Positions 35,958 to 44,662 of a DNA stretch of 64,000 nt are shown one piece after another (the first letter of the stretch is position 1; each line of letters begins with the position of its first letter). Under the pieces are notes generated by a model that did no database searches, was not told the origin of the DNA, and saw only the letters and a program-made list of their open reading frames with translations. This DNA comes from JAGVSR01 sp963825555 (GTDB taxonomy: Bacteria > Pseudomonadota > Alphaproteobacteria > Rhizobiales > Hyphomicrobiaceae). The stretch spans positions 1-64,000 of the forward strand of contig CAWGTZ010000015.1 of the NCBI GenBank assembly GCA_963825555.1, written 5' to 3'. Position numbers and translations under genes: made by a program.

Positions 35958-36518
35958 CTAGATGCCGCCTCTCAGAGCCAGCTTCATGGTTTCAAGCTTT
36001 GTCTTGAGAGAGCTGTCGACCATGCGGCTGCCGATCTTGACGATGAGGCCGCCGAGGATCGACGGATCGACCTTCTGCACCAGTGTGACGTCCTTGCCAA
36101 CCGAAGCCTTGAGCGTGTTGCGCAGCTCGGTGACGTGCGCGTCAGAAAGCGCCGCAGCAGCCGTGACCTCCGCCATCACCTCGCCGCGCGCGCGGGCGGC
36201 CAAAGCCTTGAAGTCGCGCACCACGTCCGTCGCCACGAAGAGGCGCCGGTTCTTGGCCAGGAGCTTGAAGAAATTGATTGTGATTGCGCTGAAACCGGCT
36301 TTGCTGAGAACAGCGGCGATCGCCTTTTCTTGGTCCTCGGCATCGATGACGGGGCTGCGGAGCATCCGCAGCAGATCAGGGCTTTCATCACAAAGCGCCT
36401 GAAAGTTCGCAAGGTCAGCTTCGATCTCCGCAGCCTTGCCCTCTTCCGTCGCCAGTTCGAACAACGCGGACGCATAACGGCCCGCCACACTCGCCATCAA
36501 GGGTTCGTCTGTTGCCAC
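35958..36518 (-). CDS. atpH: F0F1 ATP synthase subunit delta
   Basis: 186 aa from GTG 36518, chosen because the upstream part of the frame is not homologous. The conserved body starts SVAGRYASALFELATEEG (within residues 9-26) and ends IVKIGSRMVDSSLKTKLETM, the OSCP signature. An ATG at 36497 would give 179 aa. It links F1 to the peripheral stalk. It heads the F1 operon; the F0 genes (atpB, E, F, I) are not here, which is usual for this order. Confidence 0.93.
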   Translation of the reverse strand: MATDEPLMASVAGRYASALFELATEEGKAAEIEADLANFQALCDESPDLLRMLRSPVIDAEDQEKAIAAVLSKAGFSAITINFFKLLAKNRRLFVATDVVRDFKALAARARGEVMAEVTAAAALSDAHVTELRNTLKASVGKDVTLVQKVDPSILGGLIVKIGSRMVDSSLKTKLETMKLALRGGI

Positions 36519-36928
36519 GTCGACCGCTCTCGTGCGCTGAAAGGGACCGCTCTGACTCGCGTTCGAGCCGTATTGTCCCGAATTCCGATGGATTTGATCG
36601 CAAAAGACGGGCGCGCTTGTCTTCCCCGCGCCATCCCCTTTTGAAATGCGCGCTCCGTGTAACATGCGCCTCTCAGCGCATCAACCGCTGCTGACACGCA
36701 CGAATGACGCACGGAGCTTCTCCAGTTCGGTTCCAATGCGCTGCGCCAATGGTCATCCATGCTCTGCCGTTGCGCGGAAAGACACGACACCGGAGACCTG
36801 GAAGGGACGAAGGCGCCGAGCACGGTTCTCGGGGGGCACCTCACACCTCACGATCTCCGACAACTAAAGGCTTTGATTTACTTTATTTTTGCAATCTAAA
36901 CGTGTATACAGCAAGCAATGGTTGCCCC
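36519..36928. other. Divergent region upstream of atpH
   Basis: About 410 bp lies between the start of the leftward atp operon and the rightward hypothetical gene at 36929. It presumably carries the atp promoter. I could not pick a clear hexamer pair. The last 60 bp before 36929 are unusually AT-rich (TTTGATTTACTTTATTTTTG near 36870-36889) and may hold the promoter of the hypothetical gene. No RNA gene or repeat is seen. Confidence 0.4.
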
Positions 36929-37366
36929 ATGGCCATCTCCAACGTCGCTCAAGCCCATCTTCTCCCGCAAGCAGAGGCGGCTCCGCTGGAACGCCCGGAT
37001 TTCAAGCGTTTTTTCAATAAGTTACCCCAAGATTTCCGCGAATCCCTCGACCAGCGGCAACGCGAGGCCATGGCACGGGCACTGATCCCCGACCGATCCC
37101 CCCACTGGATCGATCTGAAGGCCAGCATGCCAATACCTGGCTTTGGCATTTATGTCGCCCTGATGGTGGGCCGGGAGCAACGCAGGCGCGAGCGCCTCGT
37201 CGCCGAAGGGCAACTGGGTCTGGGCCGGAATCTGGCTGTCGCCGCGATCTTCGTTTCGATCATCATGGCCAGCGCCTCCGTCGCGGTGCTTCTGCTGAAG
37301 GCGTTGAAGACGACCGCCGGCATCGACGGCGAGGTCTGGCGTCATCTGATCCATCCCGGGCTTTGA
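36929..37366 (+). CDS. Hypothetical single-pass membrane protein
   Basis: 145 aa from ATG 36929; the frame is open further upstream but composition and the AT-rich promoter-like stretch favour this start. A soluble N-terminal part (about 1-98) contains FNKLPQDFRESLDQRQREAM and a basic REQRRRERL. One strong membrane helix follows (101-123), then a short C-terminal tail. I recognise no family. It is convergent with priA, 22 nt apart, and divergent from the atp operon. Confidence 0.65.
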   Translation: MAISNVAQAHLLPQAEAAPLERPDFKRFFNKLPQDFRESLDQRQREAMARALIPDRSPHWIDLKASMPIPGFGIYVALMVGREQRRRERLVAEGQLGLGRNLAVAAIFVSIIMASASVAVLLLKALKTTAGIDGEVWRHLIHPGL

Positions 37367-37388
37367 CCCGCGGTGACATGCGCCGCAA

Positions 37389-39614
37389 TCAAAGGAAGCT
37401 ATAGGGATCGATGTCGATGGAGAGACGAAGATCGCCCTTCGCCTCGGGCGCGTCTGCGAGCCACGTCCGCAGATATCCCTGGATGTCCGCCTCGCGCGGG
37501 GCCTTCACCAGGAGCCGCCAGCGATGCCGGCCTCGCACGATGAAAATCGGCGCCTCCGCAGGACCCAGTACACTGATCCGCTCGGAATGCGGCGCCCGCC
37601 GCGCCACCTCGCGCGCATAGCGCTCGGCCAGATCCTTGTCGCGCGCGGAGATGATGAGAGCGGCGAGCCGTCCATAGGGCGGCAGCATACCCCGTTGACG
37701 CATCTCGATCTCGCGGGTCAGAAATTCCTCGCGATCACCGGAAAGAATTGCCTGCATCACCGGATGATCGGCCAGATGCGTCTGAATGAGACCACGCCCC
37801 TCCGCGAATGCGCGGCCTGCCCGGCCGGTCACCTGATGCAGCAGCTGGAAGGTCCGCTCACCCGCACGCGGATCGGCGCCAAGCGCCAGACCCAGATCAC
37901 CGTCCACCACACCGACGAGGGTGAGATTGGGAAAGTGATGGCCCTTGGCCACGATCTGAGTGCCGATGATGATATCCGTCTCGCCGCTCTCGATGCGCTG
38001 GATAGCTGCCCGCATCTCAGCGAGCCCAGGGATGAGGTCCGAGGACAGCAGCGCCACGCGCGCCTGCGGAAAGCGCTCGCTCACTTCCTCCGCAACGCGC
38101 TCCACGCCCGGACCACACGCCACCAGCGCTTCGGGTTCGCCGCACTTGGGGCACGCCTCCGGAATGGGCATCGAGAAGCCGCAATGGTGGCAGTTGAGGC
38201 GGTGCTTGAAGCGGTGCTCGACGAGCCACGCCGTGCACTGGGGACACTCGAACCGGTGTCCGCACTTGCGGCACAGCGTCAACGGCGCGTAGCCGCGTCG
38301 ATTTAGAAAGAGCAGTGATTGCTGGCCTTTTGCGAGGGTCTCTGCGATCGCGCTCACGAGCCTCGGCGCGAGCCATCGGCCCCTTTCGGGAGCTTCCGTG
38401 CGCAAGTCGATTGCGGCGATCTCGGGCAGTTCCGCGCCCGAGTAGCGACCACGAAGCACGAGATGCCGGTAGCGACCCGTACGCGCATTCACATGGCTTT
38501 CGATCGACGGCGTAGCGGACGCCAGCACGACGGGAAACTTGCCCAAGCTCCCGCGCACCACGCTCATGTCACGCGCCTGATAGTGAACGCGATCGTCCTG
38601 CTTGTAGCCCGCGTCGTGTTCTTCATCGACGACGATGAGGCCGAGATCGTTGAACGGCAGGAATAGCGCCGAGCGCGCGCCGATCACAACGCGAGCTTCG
38701 CCCGTCGCCGCGGCGCACCAGATCCGGCCGCGCTCGGGCGCGCTCAAAGCCGAATGCCATTCCACGGGAGCTGCGCCGAAGCGGCGCTCGAAACGCTCCA
38801 GGAATTGGGACGTCAGCGCGATCTCGGGCAACATAATAAGTGCCTGGTGGCCTTGTTCAAGCGTGCGCGCGACGGCCTCGAAATAGACTTCCGTCTTACC
38901 CGACCCCGTCACACCGTCGAGCAGCGTGACGGAGAAGTTCTGCGCATCGACAGCCGAGCGCAGCGCATGCACGGCCACGTCCTGATCATCGCTGAACGAC
39001 GTGACCTGATGCTGGGGATCAGGCACGGCGCACGTCCTTTGCGGGATGGCCACCTCGACCAGGTTGCCCGAGGACACGAGCCCGTCGATAACGCCGGTGG
39101 AACAGCCTGCGAGTTCGGCAAGAGCGGACTTGGCGCGAATGAGGCCATCGCCGGCCAGTTCCAGAACGCGAGCGCGCGCCGGGGTAATCCGAGGCGGAAG
39201 CCCAGCGCCCGCCACCACGCGCACACCGGTGCGCAGGCGCGGCGGCTCGAAGGCGGACGACGCACTCATCGTCATCCGAACGACCATGCCGAGCGGCGCG
39301 AGCGTGTACTTTGCCACCCATTCGGCGAAGCGCATGGACACCACAGGCAGTGGCGGAACGTCGAGCCGGTCGGAAACGGCCTTCATTTTCTTGGGGTCTA
39401 CAGGCTTGGTCCGGCCATCCAACGAACGGTCCCAGACCACGCCGATGCGCGTCTGCGACCCAAACGGCACCAATACGAAGGCGCCAGGCTCAACGGACAG
39501 ACCCGGAGGGACCACATAGTCGTAGGTCTGATCGAGGGCGACAGGCAGCAGCACAGGTACGCGGCCTTCAACCGCCGCCGTACCCTGCGCCATGCCATCG
39601 AGCAGACTATCCAA
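37389..39614 (-). CDS. priA: Primosomal protein N' (replication restart helicase)
   Basis: 741 aa from a TTG start at 39614 with AAGGTG five bases upstream; ATG 39593 is an alternative. The N-terminal DNA-binding domain contains VALDQTYDYVVP. The superfamily 2 helicase motifs follow: GVTGSGKTEVYF, VVDEEHDAGYKQ, and PVVLASATPSIES. A zinc-binding insert has paired CxxC motifs (CRKCGHRFECPQC and CPKCGEPEAL), then motifs V and VI (GTQIVAKGHHFP, QVTGRAGRA). PriA reloads the replisome at stalled forks. It is convergent with the hypothetical gene and divergent from the transaldolase-family gene. Confidence 0.95.
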   Translation of the reverse strand: MDSLLDGMAQGTAAVEGRVPVLLPVALDQTYDYVVPPGLSVEPGAFVLVPFGSQTRIGVVWDRSLDGRTKPVDPKKMKAVSDRLDVPPLPVVSMRFAEWVAKYTLAPLGMVVRMTMSASSAFEPPRLRTGVRVVAGAGLPPRITPARARVLELAGDGLIRAKSALAELAGCSTGVIDGLVSSGNLVEVAIPQRTCAVPDPQHQVTSFSDDQDVAVHALRSAVDAQNFSVTLLDGVTGSGKTEVYFEAVARTLEQGHQALIMLPEIALTSQFLERFERRFGAAPVEWHSALSAPERGRIWCAAATGEARVVIGARSALFLPFNDLGLIVVDEEHDAGYKQDDRVHYQARDMSVVRGSLGKFPVVLASATPSIESHVNARTGRYRHLVLRGRYSGAELPEIAAIDLRTEAPERGRWLAPRLVSAIAETLAKGQQSLLFLNRRGYAPLTLCRKCGHRFECPQCTAWLVEHRFKHRLNCHHCGFSMPIPEACPKCGEPEALVACGPGVERVAEEVSERFPQARVALLSSDLIPGLAEMRAAIQRIESGETDIIIGTQIVAKGHHFPNLTLVGVVDGDLGLALGADPRAGERTFQLLHQVTGRAGRAFAEGRGLIQTHLADHPVMQAILSGDREEFLTREIEMRQRGMLPPYGRLAALIISARDKDLAERYAREVARRAPHSERISVLGPAEAPIFIVRGRHRWRLLVKAPREADIQGYLRTWLADAPEAKGDLRLSIDIDPYSFL

Positions 39615-39716
39615 AACCGCACCTTAGGGTTTAGAAGCTACGCGCACATCGTTGTTGCCGGGAAGCCCCGGCCCGCTCGCCCGTCGCGGGCTGCACCGTT
39701 CGAGGAGCCTACACGC

Positions 39717-40373
39717 ATGAAATTCTTCGTCGATACCGCCGATGTGACTGAGATCAAAGAGTTGGCCGCGACCGGTCTCCTCGACGGCGTAACGACCAAC
39801 CCCACGCTCATCGCCAAAAGCGGCCGCGACTTTAAGGAGGTCGTGGCCGAGATCTGCGCGATCGTGCCGGGCCCCGTTTCTGCCGAGGTTGCAGCGACCG
39901 ACTTCGACGGGATGATGAAGGAAGCCGCCATCCTGACCAAGATCGCGAAGAACGTGACGATCAAGGTGCCGCTCACTCTGGACGGTTTGAAGGCATGCAA
40001 AGCGCTGACGTCGGACGGCACGATGGTCAACGTGACCTTGTGCTTTTCGGCCAATCAGGCGCTGCTTGCCGCCAAGGCAGGGGCGACGTTCGTATCGCCG
40101 TTCATCGGCCGCCTGGACGACATCGGCCTCAACGGAATGGATCTCATCCGCGAAATCCGCACGATCTACGATAACTATCAGGATCTTACGACCGACATCC
40201 TCGCCGCGTCCATCCGCACGGTCAATCATGTCAAGGAAGCGTCCCTGATCGGCGCCGATGTGGCCACCATTCCGCCAGCCACTCTCAAGGCTCTTGTGAA
40301 GCACCCGCTCACGGATGCGGGCCTCTCAGCCTTTATTGCCGACTGGAAGAAGACCGGGCAATCGATCCTCTAA
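39717..40373 (+). CDS. Transaldolase / fructose-6-phosphate aldolase family protein
   Basis: 218 aa from ATG 39717; the long frame upstream is antisense to priA and is spurious. The short transaldolase subfamily is evident: MKFFVDTADVTEIKEL, DGVTTNPTLIAKSGR, and the Schiff-base Lys in NVTIKVPLTLDGLKA. VNVTLCFSANQALLAAKAGA and FVSPFIGRLDDIG follow. It interconverts sugar phosphates (sedoheptulose-7-P / glyceraldehyde-3-P or F6P cleavage); which reaction dominates cannot be told from sequence. A bidirectional terminator follows. Confidence 0.92.
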   Translation: MKFFVDTADVTEIKELAATGLLDGVTTNPTLIAKSGRDFKEVVAEICAIVPGPVSAEVAATDFDGMMKEAAILTKIAKNVTIKVPLTLDGLKACKALTSDGTMVNVTLCFSANQALLAAKAGATFVSPFIGRLDDIGLNGMDLIREIRTIYDNYQDLTTDILAASIRTVNHVKEASLIGADVATIPPATLKALVKHPLTDAGLSAFIADWKKTGQSIL

Positions 40374-40433
40374 GAGACCGGTCATGAAAGCGGGAAACTC
40401 TCCCGTTTCTGGAACCCGTTGCCTGTCTGAAAC

Positions 40434-40464
40434 AAAAAAAGGCCCGCGAAACCGCGGGCCTTTT
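40434..40464. terminator. Bidirectional terminator between transaldolase and HU genes
   Basis: GGCCCGCG (40441-40448) pairs with CGCGGGCC (40453-40460) around AAAC. It is preceded by a run of seven A and followed by TTTT. It can terminate both the rightward transaldolase gene and the leftward HU gene. Confidence 0.85.
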
Positions 40465-40472
40465 CGTTTGTC

Positions 40473-40796
40473 TTAGACGGCTTCCTTGAGTTCCTTGGCC
40501 GCGCGGAACGCGACCTTCTTGGAAGCCTTGATCTTGATCTGCTCACCCGTTGCCGGGTTACGGCCCATGCGAGCCGGGCGCTTGCGCACCTGCAGGACGC
40601 CGAGGCCGCCGATGCGGATGCGATCGCCCTTCTTCAGGTGCTTCGTGATCATCGTGACGAGGTCCTCGAGCACGGCCTGAGCCTGCTTCTTGGACATTTC
40701 GTGATTGTCTGCCAGCGTCGCACCGAGTTGGCGGAGCGTGACGGTGTTCGGTTTTGCGGCCGGTTTTGCGGCTGCTTTTGCGGCTGCTTTTGCCAT
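40473..40796 (-). CDS. HU-family DNA-binding protein with Lys/Ala tail
   Basis: 107 aa from ATG 40796. The HU body runs from about residue 18: TVTLRQLGATLADNHEMSKK, then GDRIRIGGLGVLQVRKRPAR and the arm tip GRNPATGEQIKIKASKKVAF. The N-terminal 17 residues are an AAAKAAAKPAAKP-type histone-like extension not found in standard HU (about 90 aa). It is a nucleoid-associated protein; the tail should add nonspecific DNA binding. It stands as a single gene; 239 bp upstream without a gene presumably contain its promoter. Confidence 0.93.
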   Translation of the reverse strand: MAKAAAKAAAKPAAKPNTVTLRQLGATLADNHEMSKKQAQAVLEDLVTMITKHLKKGDRIRIGGLGVLQVRKRPARMGRNPATGEQIKIKASKKVAFRAAKELKEAV

Positions 40797-41053
40797 CGCT
40801 GTTCGGTCCCTCAAGAGAATTCAGAATACGGGCGAACCATACACGACTGCTGAAGAAACAACGCCTAGTGCGCGAGATTGCTCGCGAATTCTCCGTTGCT
40901 CTTGAAATCGGGTTACGCTTGCACAGGCAACGGCTTTGGAGGGCCGTCGTCCGGTTCGCCGGAGCCGCCAAAGTACTTACGTCGTCGGCTTTTGCAACGG
41001 GCAATCCGTGCGGCAAGTGCAAAAAAACCCCTAAAAATGCGCTTTTCTTGCAC

Positions 41054-42124
41054 TCAGGCCACGCCTGCCCCCTCACTTAGAGCCGGATAGTCCGTATAAC
41101 CCTTCGGTCCCTGGGCATAGAAAGTCGCCGGATCAGGCCTGTTTAGCGGGGCTCCGGTTTCGATTCGCCGGGGGAGATCAGGATTGGCAATGAAGAGCTG
41201 ACCGAAGGCCACGGCGTCCGCCTCGCCCCGATCCAGAAGCTCCTGGGCAGACGCGGGCGTGAACCCCTCGTTGGCAATGTAGACGCCGCCGAAAGCCGCT
41301 TTCAGCTGCGGGCCGATTCGATTGTCTCCAAGGCTCTCCCGCGCGCAAAGGAACGCCAAGCCGAGCCGCCTGGCCTGGCGCGCGACATAGTCGAACGTCG
41401 CAAGCGGATCGCTGTCACCCATGTCGTGCGCATCTCCCCGCGGCGCCAGATGCAGGCCGACGCGGCCCGCACCCCACACGTCGACGGCGGCCTCGACAGC
41501 TTCGAACATCAGCCGTGCGCGATTTTCGATCGAGCCGCCGTAGTCGTCGGTTCGCGTGTTCGTCTTGTCCTGCAGGAACTGATCGAGCAGATAGCCATTG
41601 GCGCCGTGGATCTCGACGCCATCGAACCCGGCGCGCTTCGCGTTCTGCGCACCGAGTCGGTAGGCGGCAACGATGCCCGGCAACTCATCGCGCTCAAGCG
41701 CGCGCGGTGTCACGAACGGTTTCTTGGGACGCACCAGGGAGACCGTTCCCGCCGGGGCAATGGCGCTCGGCGCAACGGGCGACGCACCATCCAGATAGAG
41801 GGGATCGGACACGCGGCCCACATGCCAGAGCTGAAGCATGATGCGGCCACCGGCATCATGCACGGCATCGGTGATCTTTGCCCAGCCGGCCACCTGCGCA
41901 TCCGACCAGATGCCGGGCGTATCGGGATAGCCCACCCCCATAGGATCGACCGACGTCGCTTCGCTGAGTATGAGACCAGCGGATGCGCGCTGGACGTAGT
42001 ACGCGGCCATCAAGTCATTCGGGACGCGCCCTTCACTCGCCCGGCAGCGCGTCAGTGGCGCCATGATGACCCGATTGGGCAAGCGCAGATCGCCGACGGT
42101 GATCGGATCGAGCAGTGTCGTCAT
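41054..42124 (-). CDS. Alkene reductase, old yellow enzyme family (NemA-like)
   Basis: 356 aa. The FMN-barrel signatures are LPNRVIMAPLTRCRASEG, the catalytic His/Asn region EIHGANGYLLDQFLQ, and DDYGGSIENRARLMFE. GLHLAPRGD and the C-terminal GEADAVAFGQLFIANPDLP follow. It reduces activated C=C bonds (maleimides, enones, nitroesters) with NAD(P)H; the physiological substrate is unknown. It is a single gene on the minus strand, upstream of the divergent xerC. Confidence 0.92.
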   Translation of the reverse strand: MTTLLDPITVGDLRLPNRVIMAPLTRCRASEGRVPNDLMAAYYVQRASAGLILSEATSVDPMGVGYPDTPGIWSDAQVAGWAKITDAVHDAGGRIMLQLWHVGRVSDPLYLDGASPVAPSAIAPAGTVSLVRPKKPFVTPRALERDELPGIVAAYRLGAQNAKRAGFDGVEIHGANGYLLDQFLQDKTNTRTDDYGGSIENRARLMFEAVEAAVDVWGAGRVGLHLAPRGDAHDMGDSDPLATFDYVARQARRLGLAFLCARESLGDNRIGPQLKAAFGGVYIANEGFTPASAQELLDRGEADAVAFGQLFIANPDLPRRIETGAPLNRPDPATFYAQGPKGYTDYPALSEGAGVA

Positions 42125-42260
42125 AAAAGGTGTCCTTCTCTTCCCCAGCGGCGCTTCAGCCGCGCCTGCGGCGAGTGCCGCATATCAGCCCTGTTTACCA
42201 TTCATTAACCAGACGCGGGCAACGCTCGAATGACGCATCGAACGTCCGTATCCGGTGATC

Positions 42261-43226
42261 ATGCCTGCCAAAACAGCAAGCTCGTCCGTAAATCAAGAGC
42301 CGGAACTCGCACTTGGCGGCGATCTGGAACGCACAGTTGCCGGCTGGCTCGCCCACCTCGAACACAACGAAGGCCGATCGTCCGAAACACTCGAGGCCTA
42401 TGGGCGCGACCTTCGCCAGTTCCTTGAATTTCTTCGCCAGCATCTTGGTCACGTTCCCTGCCTGGGTGATCTCGACCGCCTGGATCTGAAGACCTTTCGC
42501 GCCTTCATGGCGTCGCGGCGACGTCGCGGACTGACCAGCCGCTCGCTCTCGCGCACCATGTCGGCCCTGCGCACCTTCTTCCGCTGGCTCGATATCACCG
42601 GCGTGTCCGACAATCGGGCGGTCCTTCGTGTCGGCATGCCGAAGCTGCCCCACGCAGTGCCGAAGCCTCTCACCGTCGACAAGGCCGCGGAATTAGTCGA
42701 TGCGGCAAGCGAGAACGAAGCCGACTGGATCGGCGCCCGCGACACCGCCGTGCTGCTCCTGCTCTACGGATCCGGCTTGCGGATCTCGGAGGCACTCAGC
42801 CTTACGCTGCGGGTTGCCCCGCGCACCGGCCGCGACGTACTGCGTATTACCGGCAAAGGAGACAAGGAGCGCCTTGTGCCCGTGCTGCCGGTTACTCAGC
42901 GGGCCGTGGAACGTTATCTGGAACTTGTGCCCTTCGTGCTCGAACCGGATGATCCGGTGTTCCGAGGCGCAAAGGGCGGTCCGCTCTCACCGCGCATCAT
43001 CCAGCTCGCAATAGCGCGCCTGCGCGAGATCCTGCATCTGCCGCAAACCGCGACACCGCACGCCCTGAGGCACTCGTTTGCGACGCATCTCCTGTCTGCA
43101 GGCGCCGACCTGCGCCAGATTCAGGAACTGCTCGGCCATGCATCGCTCTCGACCACACAGGTTTACACGGAGGTGGATCGCGCGCATCTCTTGCGAGTGT
43201 ATGACGCCGCGCACCCGCGCTCTTAG
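42261..43226 (+). CDS. xerC: Tyrosine recombinase XerC
   Basis: 321 aa from ATG 42261; GTG 42255 would add two residues. The SAM-like core-binding domain (about 25-120) precedes the catalytic domain. Its residues are visible: Arg in GSGLRISEAL, Lys in GKGDKERLVP, His-Arg in TPHALRHSFATHLL, His in LLGHASLSTTQ and the nucleophile Tyr in VYTEVDRAHLL. XerC with XerD resolves chromosome dimers at dif. The chromosomal context (next to the TCA block, no element genes) supports the housekeeping XerC rather than a mobile integrase. Its stop is 15 nt from the convergent lpd. Confidence 0.93.
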   Translation: MPAKTASSSVNQEPELALGGDLERTVAGWLAHLEHNEGRSSETLEAYGRDLRQFLEFLRQHLGHVPCLGDLDRLDLKTFRAFMASRRRRGLTSRSLSRTMSALRTFFRWLDITGVSDNRAVLRVGMPKLPHAVPKPLTVDKAAELVDAASENEADWIGARDTAVLLLLYGSGLRISEALSLTLRVAPRTGRDVLRITGKGDKERLVPVLPVTQRAVERYLELVPFVLEPDDPVFRGAKGGPLSPRIIQLAIARLREILHLPQTATPHALRHSFATHLLSAGADLRQIQELLGHASLSTTQVYTEVDRAHLLRVYDAAHPRS

Positions 43227-43241
43227 GTCCAAAGCCGCAGC

Positions 43242-44639
43242 TTACATGTGAATCGCGCGCTTGCCGGCCGCGAGTGCGGCTTCCTTTACTGCCTCGGTCA
43301 GTGTCGGATGCGCGTGACAGGTTCGCGCCAGATCTTCGGCCGAACCCCCGAATTCCATGAGCACCGCGGCTTCTGCAATCAACTCGCCCGCATGCGGGCC
43401 AATGATGTGCACGCCCAGCACCCGATCGGTCTCGGCATCGGCCAGCACCTTCACGAACCCGTCGGTGGTCCGGTTGACCTTGGCACGGCCATTGGCGGTG
43501 AAAGGGAACTTTCCGGCCGTGTAGGCGATGCTCGCGGCCTTCAGCTCTTCCTCCGTCTTTCCGACGCTTGCAACTTCCGGCGACGTATAGATGACATTCG
43601 GAATGACATCGTAATTCACGTGACCGGAGAGCCCCGCCAGAATCTCCGCGACGGCGACACCTTCATCCTCGGCCTTGTGCGCCAACATCGGGCCGGCGAT
43701 CACGTCGCCGATGGCATAAACGCCCGGCAACGACGTCTCGAAATGTGCGTCGACCTCGATACGCCCCTTCGCATCCGTCGCGATGCCGGCTTCCTCGAGC
43801 CCGAGGCCGGCCGTATAGGGCGTGCGCCCGACAGCGACCAGAACCGCGTCCGCCGCCATGTCTTCCGGCTCCCCCTCGCCGTTCGCTGCAAGAATGGAAA
43901 CCGCGAGCGCAGAGCCGTCTTCCGCTACGCCGGTGACTTTCTGGGAGAGGCGAAATCTTATGCCCTGCTTTTCGAGAATGCGCTGGAAGGAGCGCGCCAC
44001 GTCACCATCCATGCCAGGAAGAATGCGATCGAGATACTCGATCACCGTTACCTCGGAGCCGAGCCGCCGCCACACCGAGCCCAGCTCCAGCCCGATCACG
44101 CCCGCGCCGATCACAACGAGACGCTTAGGCACGTTCTCGAAAGACAGCGCCCCCGTCGATGACACGACGCGTTTTTCATCGATCTTCAAGCCCGGAAGCC
44201 GCGCCACATCCGATCCCGTCGCAATTACGATTGCGCGCGTATCCAGCGTGGAGGTCTCGCCGTTCATGAAAGTGATGCCAACTTTCCCAGCGCCCAGGAC
44301 ACGGCCCGTCCCGTGGAAGCTATCGATCTTGTTCTTCTTGAGAAGATACGCGACGCCGTCGACATTGCCTTTGACGCCCTCGTCCTTGAAGGCCTGCATC
44401 CGCGTCAGATCCAGCTTGGGCTTCACCTGAATGCCCATCGCTGCGAAGCCATGCCCGGCCTCGTCGTAGAGTTCGGAGGCATGCAGCAGGGCCTTCGAGG
44501 GAATGCAGCCGACATTGAGGCACGTGCCGCCGTGGGTGGGCCGCTTTTCAACGACGGCCACCTTGAGTCCCAGCTGCGCGGCGCGAATAGCCCCGACGTA
44601 GCCGCCAGGTCCGGTTCCAATGACGATCAAGTCATACAT
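43242..44639 (-). CDS. lpdA: Dihydrolipoyl dehydrogenase (E3)
   Basis: 465 aa. The FAD motif is GTGPGGYVGAIRAAQLG, the redox disulfide GGTCLNVGCIPSKALLHAS, and the NAD motif VVIGAGVIGLELGSVWRRLG. The dimer-interface catalytic His lies in HAHPTLTEAVKEAAL, complete where the reductase at 10134 is altered. It reoxidises the lipoyl groups of the 2-oxoglutarate dehydrogenase complex. It is the last gene of the sucAB operon, 23 nt after the acyltransferase. Confidence 0.97.
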   Translation of the reverse strand: MYDLIVIGTGPGGYVGAIRAAQLGLKVAVVEKRPTHGGTCLNVGCIPSKALLHASELYDEAGHGFAAMGIQVKPKLDLTRMQAFKDEGVKGNVDGVAYLLKKNKIDSFHGTGRVLGAGKVGITFMNGETSTLDTRAIVIATGSDVARLPGLKIDEKRVVSSTGALSFENVPKRLVVIGAGVIGLELGSVWRRLGSEVTVIEYLDRILPGMDGDVARSFQRILEKQGIRFRLSQKVTGVAEDGSALAVSILAANGEGEPEDMAADAVLVAVGRTPYTAGLGLEEAGIATDAKGRIEVDAHFETSLPGVYAIGDVIAGPMLAHKAEDEGVAVAEILAGLSGHVNYDVIPNVIYTSPEVASVGKTEEELKAASIAYTAGKFPFTANGRAKVNRTTDGFVKVLADAETDRVLGVHIIGPHAGELIAEAAVLMEFGGSAEDLARTCHAHPTLTEAVKEAALAAGKRAIHM

Positions 44640-44662
44640 GAGTGTGTGCCTCGTTTCAGAGG

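Noticed and set aside
38754..39716. N-terminal extension of the transaldolase frame (about 320 codons)
   Set aside because: It is antisense to priA; the conserved protein begins at 39717.
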